The translations under genes and the position numbers were made by a program. A stretch of 64,000 nucleotides of DNA from Natrinema sp031626495 (lineage in GTDB: Archaea; Halobacteriota; Halobacteria; Halobacteriales; Natrialbaceae): contig NZ_JAMQOJ010000003.1 in assembly GCF_031626495.1 (NCBI RefSeq), forward strand, positions 186,001-250,000. Reading direction: 5' to 3'. The first letter of the stretch is position 1. Each line of letters begins with the position of its first letter. This document shows, piece by piece, positions 8,821 through 17,718 of this stretch. The notes beneath the pieces are model-generated. The model was not told the DNA's origin, searched no databases, and was given only the letters and a program-made list of their open reading frames with translations.

Positions 8821-9780
8821 ATGACGACGACGCTCGGAACGGCGAGCGCGGGGCCCGGCGAGATGGATACGGGCCGTCTCGAGGTCGGCGAAACGCGGGA
8901 CGGAAGCCCGTTCGGGCTCCCAGTCGCCGTGATCAACGGCGCATCTCGCGGGAAGACCCTCTACATGCAGGCGGCGAGCGATGGCGACGAACTCAACGGC
9001 GTTGGCGTCCTCCAGCGCGTCGTGCCACAGCTCGATCCGGCCGACATCTCGGGGACGATCCTGATCGTGGGGATCGTCAACTACCACGCGTTTCAGGTCG
9101 CCGAACACCGAAATCCGATCGACGATACGAAGATGAACCGGGCCTATCCGGGCAACGAGAACGGCACCTCGAGCGAGCGGATCGCGGCCGCCACGTTCGA
9201 CGCCGCGACCCGGGCCGATCTGGTCCTCGACCTCCATCAGGGGTCGACCAGTCGGATGTTAGACGAGGTCCGCGTGCGCTGTGGCACACGCCATCGGCTC
9301 CACGATCAGTGCCTCGAGCTCGCGAAGGCCTTCGGCTGCGGCTACGTCCTCGATCAGAAGGGACCGGACGGTCAGCTGGCTCGCGCGGCTCCCGACGAGG
9401 GAGTCCCGACCGTCGACCCCGAACTCGGCGGGGCCGTCGGCTGGGACGAGACGAGCATTCGGAAAGGCGTCGAGGGTGTCTTCAACGTCCTCCGGTACTA
9501 CGGCTTCCTCGACGGTGAGCAGCGCCTCGAGACGCAGACTCGCGCCAGCGGCTTCGAGCAGTACGGCGCACCCGCGGGCGGGCTCGTCACGCTCCAGAAG
9601 GACCTCGGCGACCGGATCCGGCCCGGCGAGCCGCTGTTCGAGGTGACGACGCCCTTCGGCGAGCCGAAAGCCGAAGTGACGGCCGATAGCAACGGGATCC
9701 TCTGGCGGGCGCGTCGACTACCACAGGTCGCGACCGGCGAGTACGTCTGCTCGGTCGGCACCGACATCGGGGAGTACTGA
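8821..9780 (+). CDS. Succinylglutamate desuccinylase/aspartoacylase (AstE/AspA) family protein
   Basis: 319 aa of the M14-like zinc deacylase family that cleaves N-acyl amino acids. Typical features are ADISGTILIVGIVNYHAF, the MNRAYPG motif, DLVLDLHQGS with a zinc-ligand histidine, and a C-terminal beta domain (LGDRIRPGEPLFEV). The usual first ligand motif H-x-x-E is replaced by SDGDELN: glutamate is kept but histidine is not, so metal binding or activity may be altered. The TATA element GTATAAAG (8789-8796) lies 28 nt before the ATG, which fixes the start. One base separates it from the next gene, so the two form an operon. Confidence 0.82.
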   Translation: MTTTLGTASAGPGEMDTGRLEVGETRDGSPFGLPVAVINGASRGKTLYMQAASDGDELNGVGVLQRVVPQLDPADISGTILIVGIVNYHAFQVAEHRNPIDDTKMNRAYPGNENGTSSERIAAATFDAATRADLVLDLHQGSTSRMLDEVRVRCGTRHRLHDQCLELAKAFGCGYVLDQKGPDGQLARAAPDEGVPTVDPELGGAVGWDETSIRKGVEGVFNVLRYYGFLDGEQRLETQTRASGFEQYGAPAGGLVTLQKDLGDRIRPGEPLFEVTTPFGEPKAEVTADSNGILWRARRLPQVATGEYVCSVGTDIGEY

Positions 9781-9781
9781 C

Positions 9782-10939
9782 ATGGCCTCGAATCTCACCT
9801 GTCCCGACTGCGGGACCGTCTACGAGGCCGGGCCCGACGAACCGTGGCGCTGTGGCTGCGGTCATGCACTGGAGTTCACCGAACGACCGCATCCGCAGGG
9901 CGATCCCCTGCCGCTACACAGTCTCGACACCAGCGAGGGACTGTGGACGTTCTTCGAATTCCTCCCGATCGAACAGCACGTCACGTTCTACGAGGGGTTT
10001 ACGCCGATGGTCGACGCCCCCGACTGGGATGCCAAGTTCAAACTCGAGTACGTCTTCCCTACGGGCTCGTTCAAGGACCGCGGCGCGACGACGACTCTCT
10101 CGCGGGCCGTCGAACTCGGCGTCGAGAAGGTCATCGAGGACTCCTCGGGCAACGCGGGTGCGTCGATCGCGACCTACGCCGCGCGGGCGGGGCTCGAGGC
10201 GGACATCTACGTCCCGGCCGACGTCAAGCAGTCGAAGCTGATGACGATCCAGCGGGCGGACGCGCGCCCCGTTCGCATCGAGGGGAGCCGCGGCGACGTG
10301 ACGGCAGCCTGCCTCGAAGCGGTCGAGGGCGACTCGAGCGGTGACGAGGCGGCGGCCGGCGAGCGCAACGCCCCGTACCAGACGGGCGAGGGCTGGTACG
10401 CCAGCCACGCCTGGAATCCGGCCTTTTACGCCGGCACGATGACGTTCGCGTTCGAGTTGGCTGCCCAGCAGGGGTGGTCAGTCCCCGCCGCCGTCGTCCT
10501 CCCGATCGGCCACGGCACGCTCTTTCTCGGCGCGTACCGCGGCTTCTCGCTGCTCAACGAGGCCGGCATCGTCGACGGTATGCCCCGACTACTCGGCGCA
10601 CAGGCCGCCGGCTACGCACCGATCGTCGCCGCGCTCGGCGGCGGTACGACCGACGAGGACGGCGAAGGAACCACTATCGCCGACGGCATTCAGATCAGCG
10701 AACCTGCCCGCGGTACCCAGATCCTCGAGGCGATCGAGGAGACCGGCGGCGGCGCGATCGCGGTCGGCGGCGATCCGATCGAAACCGCGCTCGATCGACT
10801 CCACCGCAACGGGTTCTACGTCGAGCCCACCTGTGCGGTCGCGCCGGCCGCCCTCGAGCAGTACCGCGAGCGCGGCGTCGTCGACGACGACGAGGACGTC
10901 GTCGTGCCGCTGACCGGCAGCGGACTGAAAACGCTTTGA
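9782..10939 (+). CDS. Threonine-synthase-like PLP enzyme with zinc-ribbon N-terminus
   Basis: 385 aa. The N-terminus carries a zinc ribbon (CPDCGTVYE ... WRCGCG), then a fold-type II PLP domain. The PLP lysine lies in FPTGSFKDRGATTTLS, followed by EDSSGNAGASIATYAA and a C-terminal phosphate-loop region ending VVPLTGSGLKT. Threonine synthase makes threonine from O-phosphohomoserine. Many haloarchaeal paralogues of this shape are of uncertain substrate, so I do not assign thrC. It starts 1 nt after the AstE-like gene and is probably co-translated with it, which hints at a pathway that handles an acylated amino acid. Confidence 0.82.
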   Translation: MASNLTCPDCGTVYEAGPDEPWRCGCGHALEFTERPHPQGDPLPLHSLDTSEGLWTFFEFLPIEQHVTFYEGFTPMVDAPDWDAKFKLEYVFPTGSFKDRGATTTLSRAVELGVEKVIEDSSGNAGASIATYAARAGLEADIYVPADVKQSKLMTIQRADARPVRIEGSRGDVTAACLEAVEGDSSGDEAAAGERNAPYQTGEGWYASHAWNPAFYAGTMTFAFELAAQQGWSVPAAVVLPIGHGTLFLGAYRGFSLLNEAGIVDGMPRLLGAQAAGYAPIVAALGGGTTDEDGEGTTIADGIQISEPARGTQILEAIEETGGGAIAVGGDPIETALDRLHRNGFYVEPTCAVAPAALEQYRERGVVDDDEDVVVPLTGSGLKTL

Positions 10940-10963
10940 ACCGTCGGTCCCAGAACCCGATAG

Positions 10964-11500
10964 ATGGTCAGCCGTCCGCCGACGTTTTGCCCTGATTGTG
11001 GAACTCGACTCGAGCCAGCGACGGTCGACGATCGCGAGCGGATGCGCTGTCCGGCCTGCGACGCGGTCGTCTGGCACAACCCGGTCCCCTGCGCCGGCGT
11101 CGCGGTAGTCGACCGCGCCGGCCGAGAGCCGGCCGTTCTCTGCGTCGAACGCGGCGTCCCGCCGGGCGTCGGCGAGTGGACGATCCCCGGCGGCCACATC
11201 GAGACCGGCGAGGAACCGCCCGAAGCGGCCGCTCGCGAACTCCGCGAGGAGACCGGCGTCGCCGTCGACCCCGCCGACCTCGAGATCCTGGCCGCGTCGG
11301 CGATGCCGCCTCGAGGCGGCAAACACGTGGTGACGGTCCACTACGTGGCCGACCGCGCCGACGCCGAGGGCGAGCCGGTCGCGGGCAGCGACGCGACGGA
11401 CGCCCGGTTCTGGACGCCCGCGGCGTTCGACGCCTCCGGGGAGACGTTTCGGCCGGTCCACGAAGACCGGTTTCGGGAGGCCGCCGCTCTGTTCGAGTGA
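10964..11500 (+). CDS. Nudix hydrolase with zinc ribbon
   Basis: 178 aa. Four cysteines at 9, 12, 29 and 32 (CPDCG, CPACD) form an N-terminal zinc ribbon. The Nudix box runs from about 77 to 99 (GHIETGEEPPEAA, then RELREETGV), with the RE-x-x-EE-x-G metal-binding residues intact. This layout resembles NADH pyrophosphatase-type and ADP-ribose-type Nudix enzymes. The substrate cannot be set from sequence alone. It lies 24 nt after the PLP gene in the same direction and may belong to that operon. Confidence 0.88.
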   Translation: MVSRPPTFCPDCGTRLEPATVDDRERMRCPACDAVVWHNPVPCAGVAVVDRAGREPAVLCVERGVPPGVGEWTIPGGHIETGEEPPEAAARELREETGVAVDPADLEILAASAMPPRGGKHVVTVHYVADRADAEGEPVAGSDATDARFWTPAAFDASGETFRPVHEDRFREAAALFE

Positions 11501-11578
11501 AATGTGGAAACGCGGAGTCGTCGGTTCTGACCGGGGGCGCTCGAGACGGACGGACAGCCAGAGCGGAAGCGACGCCCG

Positions 11579-11989
11579 TCAGTAGTAGCCACCGTCGTCG
11601 GAGTCGCTTCCGAGCGGGCGTTCGATGGTGGCGTCGCCGATCCCCACCTTCATGCTCATTCCCGAAAGATCGGTATCGCCGTGGACGCGGCAGTACACGT
11701 CGTACACCCCGCTCTCTTGGAACGTGTGGGTCGTCTCCTCTCCGCCGTCGACTTCGGCGTCTTCGGTCCAGTTGTCCGAGGCCGACGTGACCGTATGGCG
11801 GGTTTCGTCCTCGTTCGTCCAGGTGATCGTCGCTCCCGCGTCGGCGCGGATGTTCCGCGGATCGAACTGCCTATCCACCATGACGACGTCTGTGGTCTCC
11901 TCGGCGGTCGGACTGTCGCCGCCCGTACATCCCGTCGCTACCAGCGCCGATGCGCTCCCCGCGGTCGCGAGGAATATTCGACGCTTCAT
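11579..11989 (-). CDS. Halocyanin-like cupredoxin lipoprotein
   Basis: 136 aa. It starts with MKRRIFLATAGSASALVATG, a Tat-type signal ending in a lipobox with C21, so it is probably exported folded and lipid-anchored outside. The mature part is a plastocyanin-like type 1 copper domain with apparent ligands H65, C100, H103 and M111 in the order H-C-H-M (RHTV ... YCRVHGD ... GMSM). Halocyanins carry electrons to or from membrane complexes. The gene is monocistronic and convergent with the Nudix gene. Confidence 0.87.
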   Translation of the reverse strand: MKRRIFLATAGSASALVATGCTGGDSPTAEETTDVVMVDRQFDPRNIRADAGATITWTNEDETRHTVTSASDNWTEDAEVDGGEETTHTFQESGVYDVYCRVHGDTDLSGMSMKVGIGDATIERPLGSDSDDGGYY

Positions 11990-12179
11990 AGCTCCAAATC
12001 GGGGCTCGATCGCAATAGCTGTTCGGAGCTATCCCGCTGCCCGACTGTTATCGTCTCTGACCGGACCGATCACGCTTCCGGCGACCGACGCTGTCGAAAC
12101 GAGTCGCGCGGCTCGTTCCGAACCCCGTCTCGAGACGGAACCCGACATTCCTTTACTCGAGCCCTGAATACGGGCGGGT

Positions 12180-13958
12180 ATGTTCCTCTCCCTACGCGCG
12201 GAGGTCGAGGACGCCCTCGAAGGGGCGCTCTCGGCGCAGGACTTTCCGACGGACGACCTCGGGATCGAAGAACCGCCGGACGACGTGGACAGCGTGCTGG
12301 CCTCGAGCGTCGCCTTTCGACTCGCGAGCGAGGCGGGCGCGCCGCCGCCGCAGGTCGCCGGACAGGTCGCCGACGAGATCGACGCCGACGATCTGACCTA
12401 CGTCTCCGAGGTGCAGACCCAGGGGCCGTACCTCAATTTCCTGCCGAGCGACGCCTACTTCGCGGCGACGCTCGAGGACGCGACCGACGAGTCCTACGGT
12501 GCCCTGCCGGACCGCGACACCAGCGTCGTCGTCGAGCACACGAGCGCGAACCCGACGGGGCCGGTCCACGTCGGCCGCGCCCGGAACCCAATCATCGGGG
12601 ACGCCGTCGCGAACGTTCTCGATTTCTCGGGGTACGACGTCGATCGCCACTACTACGTCAACGACGCCGGCAGACAGATGGCCGTCTTCACCTGGGCCTA
12701 CGAGACCTTCGACGAGGCGGATTTGGAGGAGGAACCGGAGCGAGACCGCATCGAGTACGACCTCGTCCGCTACTACCGCAAGGGGAACGCCTTCCTCGAG
12801 AACGCTCCCGAAGACGAGGTCGAGGCGGCCGAGGCTGAGATCGAGTCGATCATGCAGGGCCTCGAGAACGGCGACGACGAGGCCTACGAGCGGGTCAGCG
12901 AGGTCGTCGATCAGGTGCTCGGCGGGATGACGGAGTGTCTCGCGCGCCTGCCCGCCGAGTTCGACGAGTTCGTCAAGGAGACGCGGTTCATGCGCAACGG
13001 CGACACCGACGACCTCGTCTCGCGGCTACAGGACCTGGACGAGGCCGTCTACGAGGAAGACGCCTGGCAACTCGAGCTCGACGATCACGGGATCGACAAG
13101 AACCTCGTCTTTCTGCGCTCGGACGGCACCTCGCTGTACGCCACCCGTGATCTGGCCCACCACGAGTGGAAGTTCGACGAGTACGACCGCGCGGTAACGG
13201 TGCTCGGCGAGGACCACAAGCTGCAGGCGAAGCAGGTTCAAACGACCCTCGAACTGCTCGGAAACGACACGGCGGGGCTCGAGCAGGTGCTCTACTCGTA
13301 CGTTAACCTCCCCGAGGGGAAGATGAGTACGCGCCGGGGGACCGGCGTCGACCTCGACGACCTGCTCGACGAGGCGATCGACCGCGCCCGCGAGGAGGTC
13401 GAAGACCGGCTGGACGACCGCATCCGCGACGACGATCTCGACGACGAGGACATCGAGCGCATCGCCCATCAGGTCGGCATCGGCGCGGTCCGCTACGACA
13501 TCGTCTCCAAACAGCCGACGAAGGCGATCACCTTCGAGTGGGACCGCGCGCTGGACTTCGAGGCCCAGTCGGCGCCCTACGTCCAGTACGTCCACGCGCG
13601 CTGTTGTGGTATTCTCGAGGAGGCGGGGATCGACCCCGAAACCGGCATGGAAGACGTCGAGACGGCAGTCGACGCCGACCTGCTCGAGACCGACGCGGAA
13701 CGGAATCTCCTCGAGACCATCGCGCGGTTCCCGGCGGTCGTCGACGAGGCCGCGGACGACCTCGAGCCCCATCAGGTCGCGACTTACACCCGCGAGTTCG
13801 CCGACCGGTTCAACGCCTTCTACCGGGAGTGTCCGGTGCTGGCCGACGACGTCGACCCCGATGTCCGCGAGGCGCGGCTAGCGCTCGTCGCGGCCTCGAA
13901 ACACGCGGTCGCGAACGCGCTCTCGATTCTGGGCGTGGCCGCGCCGCGCTCGATGTGA
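12180..13958 (+). CDS. argS: Arginyl-tRNA synthetase
   Basis: 592 aa class I synthetase that charges tRNA-Arg. The N-terminal Add-1 tRNA-binding domain leads to the HIGH-type motif HVGR (130-133, within ANPTGPVHVGRARN). The KMSKS-type motif is KMSTR (381-385, KMSTRRGTG). The C-terminal DALR anticodon domain follows (AQSAPYVQYVHARCCGIL near the boundary, ending ALSILGVAAP). Length and order are normal. A TATA-like CCTTTACT lies about 27 nt before the ATG. Tandem 19-bp repeats follow the stop codon. Confidence 0.96.
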   Translation: MFLSLRAEVEDALEGALSAQDFPTDDLGIEEPPDDVDSVLASSVAFRLASEAGAPPPQVAGQVADEIDADDLTYVSEVQTQGPYLNFLPSDAYFAATLEDATDESYGALPDRDTSVVVEHTSANPTGPVHVGRARNPIIGDAVANVLDFSGYDVDRHYYVNDAGRQMAVFTWAYETFDEADLEEEPERDRIEYDLVRYYRKGNAFLENAPEDEVEAAEAEIESIMQGLENGDDEAYERVSEVVDQVLGGMTECLARLPAEFDEFVKETRFMRNGDTDDLVSRLQDLDEAVYEEDAWQLELDDHGIDKNLVFLRSDGTSLYATRDLAHHEWKFDEYDRAVTVLGEDHKLQAKQVQTTLELLGNDTAGLEQVLYSYVNLPEGKMSTRRGTGVDLDDLLDEAIDRAREEVEDRLDDRIRDDDLDDEDIERIAHQVGIGAVRYDIVSKQPTKAITFEWDRALDFEAQSAPYVQYVHARCCGILEEAGIDPETGMEDVETAVDADLLETDAERNLLETIARFPAVVDEAADDLEPHQVATYTREFADRFNAFYRECPVLADDVDPDVREARLALVAASKHAVANALSILGVAAPRSM

Positions 13959-13964
13959 GCGGTC

Positions 13965-14011
13965 GATCGGCTGCTACCCGCACGATCGGCTGCTACCCGC
14001 ACGATCGGCTG
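13965..14011 (+). repeat. 2.5 copies of a 19-bp direct repeat after argS
   Basis: The unit GATCGGCTGCTACCCGCAC occurs at 13965-13983 and 13984-14002 without change, followed by GATCGGCTG at 14003-14011. It begins seven bases after the argS stop codon in a short convergent intergenic gap. Slippage during replication is the simplest origin; no function is implied. Confidence 0.85.
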
Positions 14012-14072
14012 TACTCACCGCTCGTCACGTCCGCCCCGCTAAAAGAACGACTTGAGCCGTCGAACACCGACG

Positions 14073-14594
14073 CTACTGGGTTTCGTCCGTCGTCTCGAGG
14101 ACGCGCTCGACGAAGGCGTCCTGACTCATCTCGTCGTTCATGTACTTGATCGCCCACTTCACGTCGACGTAGAACGACATCACCTTCGCGCCGTCTTTCT
14201 CGAGGATCCACGTGACGCTGTCGACCGCGGCCGCGAACGCTTCGGGATCGGTGATCGCCGCGCTCATATCGTCGCCCAGCGAGTCCAGTTCCGCGAACAG
14301 CGTTTCGGGGTCGCTCGTCGTCGTCGTGGCGACGACGTCGACCGTTTTGCCGTCCTTGTTGACGTCCTCGATGGTCAGCTTCCCGCTGTCGATTTTCAGC
14401 TTATCGCGATCGAGCCCGGGGATCTCCGCCTTGTCGTCGGACCCGTCGTTTTCGCCGTTATCGTCACCGTTGAGCGAATCGTCGGAATCGTCGTCGTTCG
14501 AATTCGAGTCGTCGCCGGTCTCGTCGCTCGAGCAACCCGCGAGGACGGTTGCGATCGCTGCGCCACTGCCGAGGAGGATCTTTCGTCGCTCCAT
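14073..14594 (-). CDS. Tat-exported lipoprotein of unknown function
   Basis: 173 aa from the ATG at 14594. The signal MERRKILLGSGAAIATVLAGC has twin arginines and a lipobox (LAGC). It is followed by a very acidic Asp/Asn/Ser linker (about 25-55) and a folded alpha/beta domain (about 60-170) with LTIEDVNKDGKTVDVVATT and WILEKDGAKVMSFYVDVKW. It resembles a recurring haloarchaeal lipoprotein domain whose role I do not know. An ATG 24 nt upstream would add eight residues before the Tat motif and is less likely. Confidence 0.78.
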   Translation of the reverse strand: MERRKILLGSGAAIATVLAGCSSDETGDDSNSNDDDSDDSLNGDDNGENDGSDDKAEIPGLDRDKLKIDSGKLTIEDVNKDGKTVDVVATTTTSDPETLFAELDSLGDDMSAAITDPEAFAAAVDSVTWILEKDGAKVMSFYVDVKWAIKYMNDEMSQDAFVERVLETTDETQ

Positions 14595-14910
14595 GGACGA
14601 GCCATCGAGAAACGCCATGATTAGTAATCAGTTCGTTACCGTTTCTCTCGGAAACGACGGTGAATTCGGACTGTAAGCAGTCACAACCGACGGTCAGAAA
14701 TGGCCGGCAAACCCTCCGAGACCGACCGATCGTCGGCGCGTACCGATCTGTACTGCGAACACGACGGTCACGGTCGGATGAACCTTATCGACGGCCGGTA
14801 ATCACTGCATTCGAACGGTCAGCAAGCGATGAACGATGGTGGGACGGGAGAATGTACCCCTTACCGGCGGCGTAACGGATCAGATCTGCTGCCGTCGACT
14901 GGTCGGCCGA
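14595..14910. other. Intergenic stretch, no gene seen
   Basis: These 316 bases separate the lipoprotein gene from the MinD-like gene. The part near 14600-14640 should hold the lipoprotein promoter. Nothing else stands out apart from a few short frames without family-like content. Confidence 0.4.
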
Positions 14911-15798
14911 TCAGCCGTCGGTTTCGGCTTCCGTAATCGCGTTCGAGACGTCGTCGTGTGCCGCCTCGAGTCCGTCGGCGTTCTCGCCGGTCTCGTCGGT
15001 TGCCGCGTCGGACGACTGGTTTCGCGTGGCGGTGCGGGCTTCGATCCCACCGCTCGTGCCGCCGTCGCCGGCAGGCGGCGACCCGACCTCGACGCCGGTC
15101 AGGTCGGTCGCCAGCCGACGGTACGCGAGGGCGGCCGGCCCTCTGGGTTCGAAAACGACCAGCGGCGTCCCGGCGTAGACGCTCTCCCGGGCCGTGGGAT
15201 CTTCCGGAATCGTACCGAGCAGGGGTACCTCGAGGCGGTCTGCGATCTCCTCGGGTGAGACATCGCCGTCGGGACGCGTTCGGGTGAGGACGATGCCGGC
15301 GACCTCGCCGCCGGCGCGGTCGGTCAACTCGATCGTCTTCCGCGTGTCGTGGACGGCCGCGGGTTCGGGCGTCGAGACGAGGACGACGGCGTCGGCCAGC
15401 CCCAGCGGGAGGACGGTCTCGTGGCTGATGCCCGCGCCGACGTCGAGAAAGACGTAGTCGAACTGCGAGCGGAGCTCCGAGACGACCTCGCGGAGCCCTT
15501 CGGGGGAGGTTTCGGCGTAATCGTCGAGACTGGTCCCGCTCGGGACCGCCACGATGTTGTCCGCCAGTCGGTAGGTGGCGTCGTCGATCGATGCGTCGCC
15601 GGTTAATACGTCGTATAGTGTGGTCGAGTCGGGATTGAGGCTGACGAACCCGGCGAGGTTCGCCATGCCGAGGTCGGTGTCGACGATGGCGACGCGCTCC
15701 CCGGCCTCCGCGAGGGCGGTGCCGAGGTTTACCGTCGTCGTCGTCTTTCCGACGCCGCCCTTCCCGCTCGCGATGGCGTAGACCGTCTCGTGAGACAT
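14911..15798 (-). CDS. MinD/ParA-family ATPase
   Basis: 295 aa. A deviant Walker A motif lies at 13-20 (KGGVGKTT), followed by IVDTDLGMANL and the switch II region LDVGAGIS. The C-terminal 70 residues are acidic, low in hydrophobicity and end EAETDG; I see no amphipathic membrane-targeting helix of the bacterial MinD type. Haloarchaea have several MinD homologues, some of which place motility or chemotaxis machinery rather than the division site, so the specific role is open. It is a single-gene unit divergent from aRF1. Confidence 0.87.
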   Translation of the reverse strand: MSHETVYAIASGKGGVGKTTTTVNLGTALAEAGERVAIVDTDLGMANLAGFVSLNPDSTTLYDVLTGDASIDDATYRLADNIVAVPSGTSLDDYAETSPEGLREVVSELRSQFDYVFLDVGAGISHETVLPLGLADAVVLVSTPEPAAVHDTRKTIELTDRAGGEVAGIVLTRTRPDGDVSPEEIADRLEVPLLGTIPEDPTARESVYAGTPLVVFEPRGPAALAYRRLATDLTGVEVGSPPAGDGGTSGGIEARTATRNQSSDAATDETGENADGLEAAHDDVSNAITEAETDG

Positions 15799-16014
15799 AC
15801 TCGGATACTGTCCGGACTCTAGAACGGCATCACCTTAAATCGTGACCTCGCTTCCCGGCTCGTGGTTTCTGTCCGACACGTCGGGGTACCGGACGCCGCT
15901 CGAGGGGGCGGCGCAGGTCCGCGCCCGCTCTCGGTGCGGACCGCATCGGCAATCGATGCCACGTCGCCGGGTGTGTCAAAGGATTCTTACCCACAGCCCC
16001 GCTTTTTACGGCTA

Positions 16015-17274
16015 ATGAGCCAGGAGGGCGAGCAGGAGCAATCCGACCGGAAAAAGTACGAGTTCCGGAAGGTTATCGAGGATCTCAAGGATTACGACGG
16101 CTCCGGGACGCAACTCGTGACGATCTACGTCCCCGACGACCGTCAGATCAGTGACGTCGTCCAGCACGTCACCCAGGAACACAGCGAAGCGGCCAACATC
16201 AAGTCCAAGCAGACCCGGACGGCCGTCCAGGACGCGCTGACGAGCATCAAAGACCGGCTGCGCTACTACGACACCTTTCCGCCGGAGAACGGCATCGTCC
16301 TCTTCTCCGGTGCCGTCGACTCCGGCGGCGGCCGCACCGACATGGTCACCAAAGTCCTCGAGAGTCCGCCACAGCCGATCGAGTCCTTCCGCTATCACTG
16401 CGACTCCGACTTCCTGACCGAGCCGCTAGAGGAGATGCTCGCCGACAAGGGTCTCTACGGCCTGATCGTCCTAGACCGGCGCGAGGCCAACGTCGGCTGG
16501 CTGAAGGGCAAACGCATCGAACCGGTCAAGTCAGCCTCCTCGCTCGTCCCCGGCAAGCAGCGCAAAGGTGGCCAGTCCGCCCAGCGATTCGCCCGCCTTC
16601 GGCTCGAGGCCATCGACAACTTCTATCAGGAGGTCGCGGGGATGGCCAACGACCTGTTCGTCCCGAAGCGCCACGAACTCGACGGTATCCTCGTCGGCGG
16701 TCCCTCGCCGACCAAAGACGAGTTCTTGGACGGCGACTACCTCCACCACGAGATTCAGGACAACGTCATCGGGAAGTTCGACGTGGCCTACACCGACGAG
16801 TCCGGCCTGAAGGATCTGGTCGACAACGCCGAAGACGCGCTGGCCGACGCCGAGGTGATGAAGGACAAGAAGGTGATGGAGGAGTTCTTCAAGGAACTCA
16901 ACGCGGGCGACAAGGCCACGTACGGCTTCGAGCAGACCCGCCGCAATCTCATGATGGGCGCGGTCGACCGTCTGCTGATCAGCGAGGACCTCCGGAAGGA
17001 CGTCATCACCTACGATTGCCCCGAGTGTGGCACCACCGAGCGGGAAGTCATCGACCGGCGCAAGTCGACGCCGACTCACACCTGCACCGAGTGCGACACC
17101 GAGGTCGAGGCGACCGAGGAGGACCGCGAGGACGCCATCGACCACCTCATCGAGATCGCCGAACAGCGCGGTACCGAGACGAAGTTCATCTCGACGGACT
17201 TCGAGAAGGGCGAACAGCTCCTCAACGCCTTCGGTGGCTTCGCCGGGATTCTGCGGTACTCGACCGGCGTTTAA
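16015..17274 (+). CDS. prf1: Peptide chain release factor aRF1
   Basis: 419 aa class I release factor that reads all three stop codons and releases the finished peptide. The stop-codon-recognition motif NIKS is at 61-64 and the catalytic GGQ at 185-187 (KGGQSAQRF). A C-terminal domain with four cysteines (CPECG, CTECD) forms the zinc-ribbon-like minidomain. The ATG at 16015 gives the conserved start MSQEGEQEQSDRKKYEF. An open frame extends 51 codons further upstream but carries no family sequence. Length matches archaeal aRF1. Confidence 0.96.
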   Translation: MSQEGEQEQSDRKKYEFRKVIEDLKDYDGSGTQLVTIYVPDDRQISDVVQHVTQEHSEAANIKSKQTRTAVQDALTSIKDRLRYYDTFPPENGIVLFSGAVDSGGGRTDMVTKVLESPPQPIESFRYHCDSDFLTEPLEEMLADKGLYGLIVLDRREANVGWLKGKRIEPVKSASSLVPGKQRKGGQSAQRFARLRLEAIDNFYQEVAGMANDLFVPKRHELDGILVGGPSPTKDEFLDGDYLHHEIQDNVIGKFDVAYTDESGLKDLVDNAEDALADAEVMKDKKVMEEFFKELNAGDKATYGFEQTRRNLMMGAVDRLLISEDLRKDVITYDCPECGTTEREVIDRRKSTPTHTCTECDTEVEATEEDREDAIDHLIEIAEQRGTETKFISTDFEKGEQLLNAFGGFAGILRYSTGV

Positions 17275-17652
17275 ACCGATACCTCTCTGATGACACCGGG
17301 TCGTTTTCGTGCTACTGCCGGAGGGCGGGACGGCCAGCGATCGTAACTGTTCGGTGAGGTATAGCCCCGAACAACTATTGCTAGTGCAGTCCCGTCTAGG
17401 CCGTATGAATCGTCCAACGTTCCTCACGACGGCGGAGGCTTCGACGGCGGTGTGGCTACTATTGACGGGGAGCGCTCCTTCTCGAGCGGTGGATGCGACC
17501 ACGGACGTACCACGCCTGTCCCCCGAATGATGTGGAGAGAGCGAGGGACGAGCCCTAGAACCATACCTTTCGAAGTGGGTCTACTGTGACCCTCCTCATA
17601 CATTTGTGCCAAGTGAAGAATGATAGCTATATGCCAATTGGTAACGTAGAAC
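17275..17652. other. Intergenic stretch with a decayed gene start
   Basis: These 378 bases after aRF1 hold the degenerate Tat-type ORF at 17405-17530 and, at about 17626-17636, the TATA-like ATAGCTATATG that should drive the cupin transcript. The stretch is lower in GC than its neighbours and looks like decaying coding sequence. Confidence 0.45.
17405..17530 (+). pseudogene. Remnant of a Tat-signal protein gene
   Basis: A 41-codon ORF starting MNRPTFLTTAEASTAVWLLL. This looks like a damaged Tat lipoprotein signal: haloarchaeal examples commonly read MNRRTFLTTAG followed by a hydrophobic stretch and LAGC. Here the second arginine is proline and the lipobox cysteine is absent. A TATA-like ACTATTG (about 17374-17380) is still placed 28 nt upstream. 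The frame stops soon after the signal. It is probably the broken 5' end of a lost secreted-protein gene, but a real tiny ORF is possible. Confidence 0.4.
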
Positions 17653-17718
17653 ATGACACTCTCTACCGATGCGGCGGTTAGATCGGCCATCGGGGAGAGT
17701 GTGAGGGGAGCAAAATGA
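17653..17718 (+). CDS. Leaderless 21-aa mini-ORF coupled to the cupin gene
   Basis: Encodes MTLSTDAAVRSAIGESVRGA ending in K. Its TGA overlaps the cupin ATG as ATGA (17715-17718). A TATA-like element (ATAGCTATATG, about 17626-17636) lies about 24 nt upstream, so the transcript should begin at or near this ATG. A purine-rich GAGGGGAG inside the mini-ORF lies 6-13 nt before the cupin start and could act as its ribosome-binding site. The same layout is seen at 530-673 and 38754-38837. Confidence 0.45.
   Translation: MTLSTDAAVRSAIGESVRGAK

Noticed and set aside
8821..9780. Naming the AstE-like gene doeB
   Set aside because: It lacks the usual first zinc histidine and lies 45 kb from the DoeA-like gene, paired with a different enzyme.
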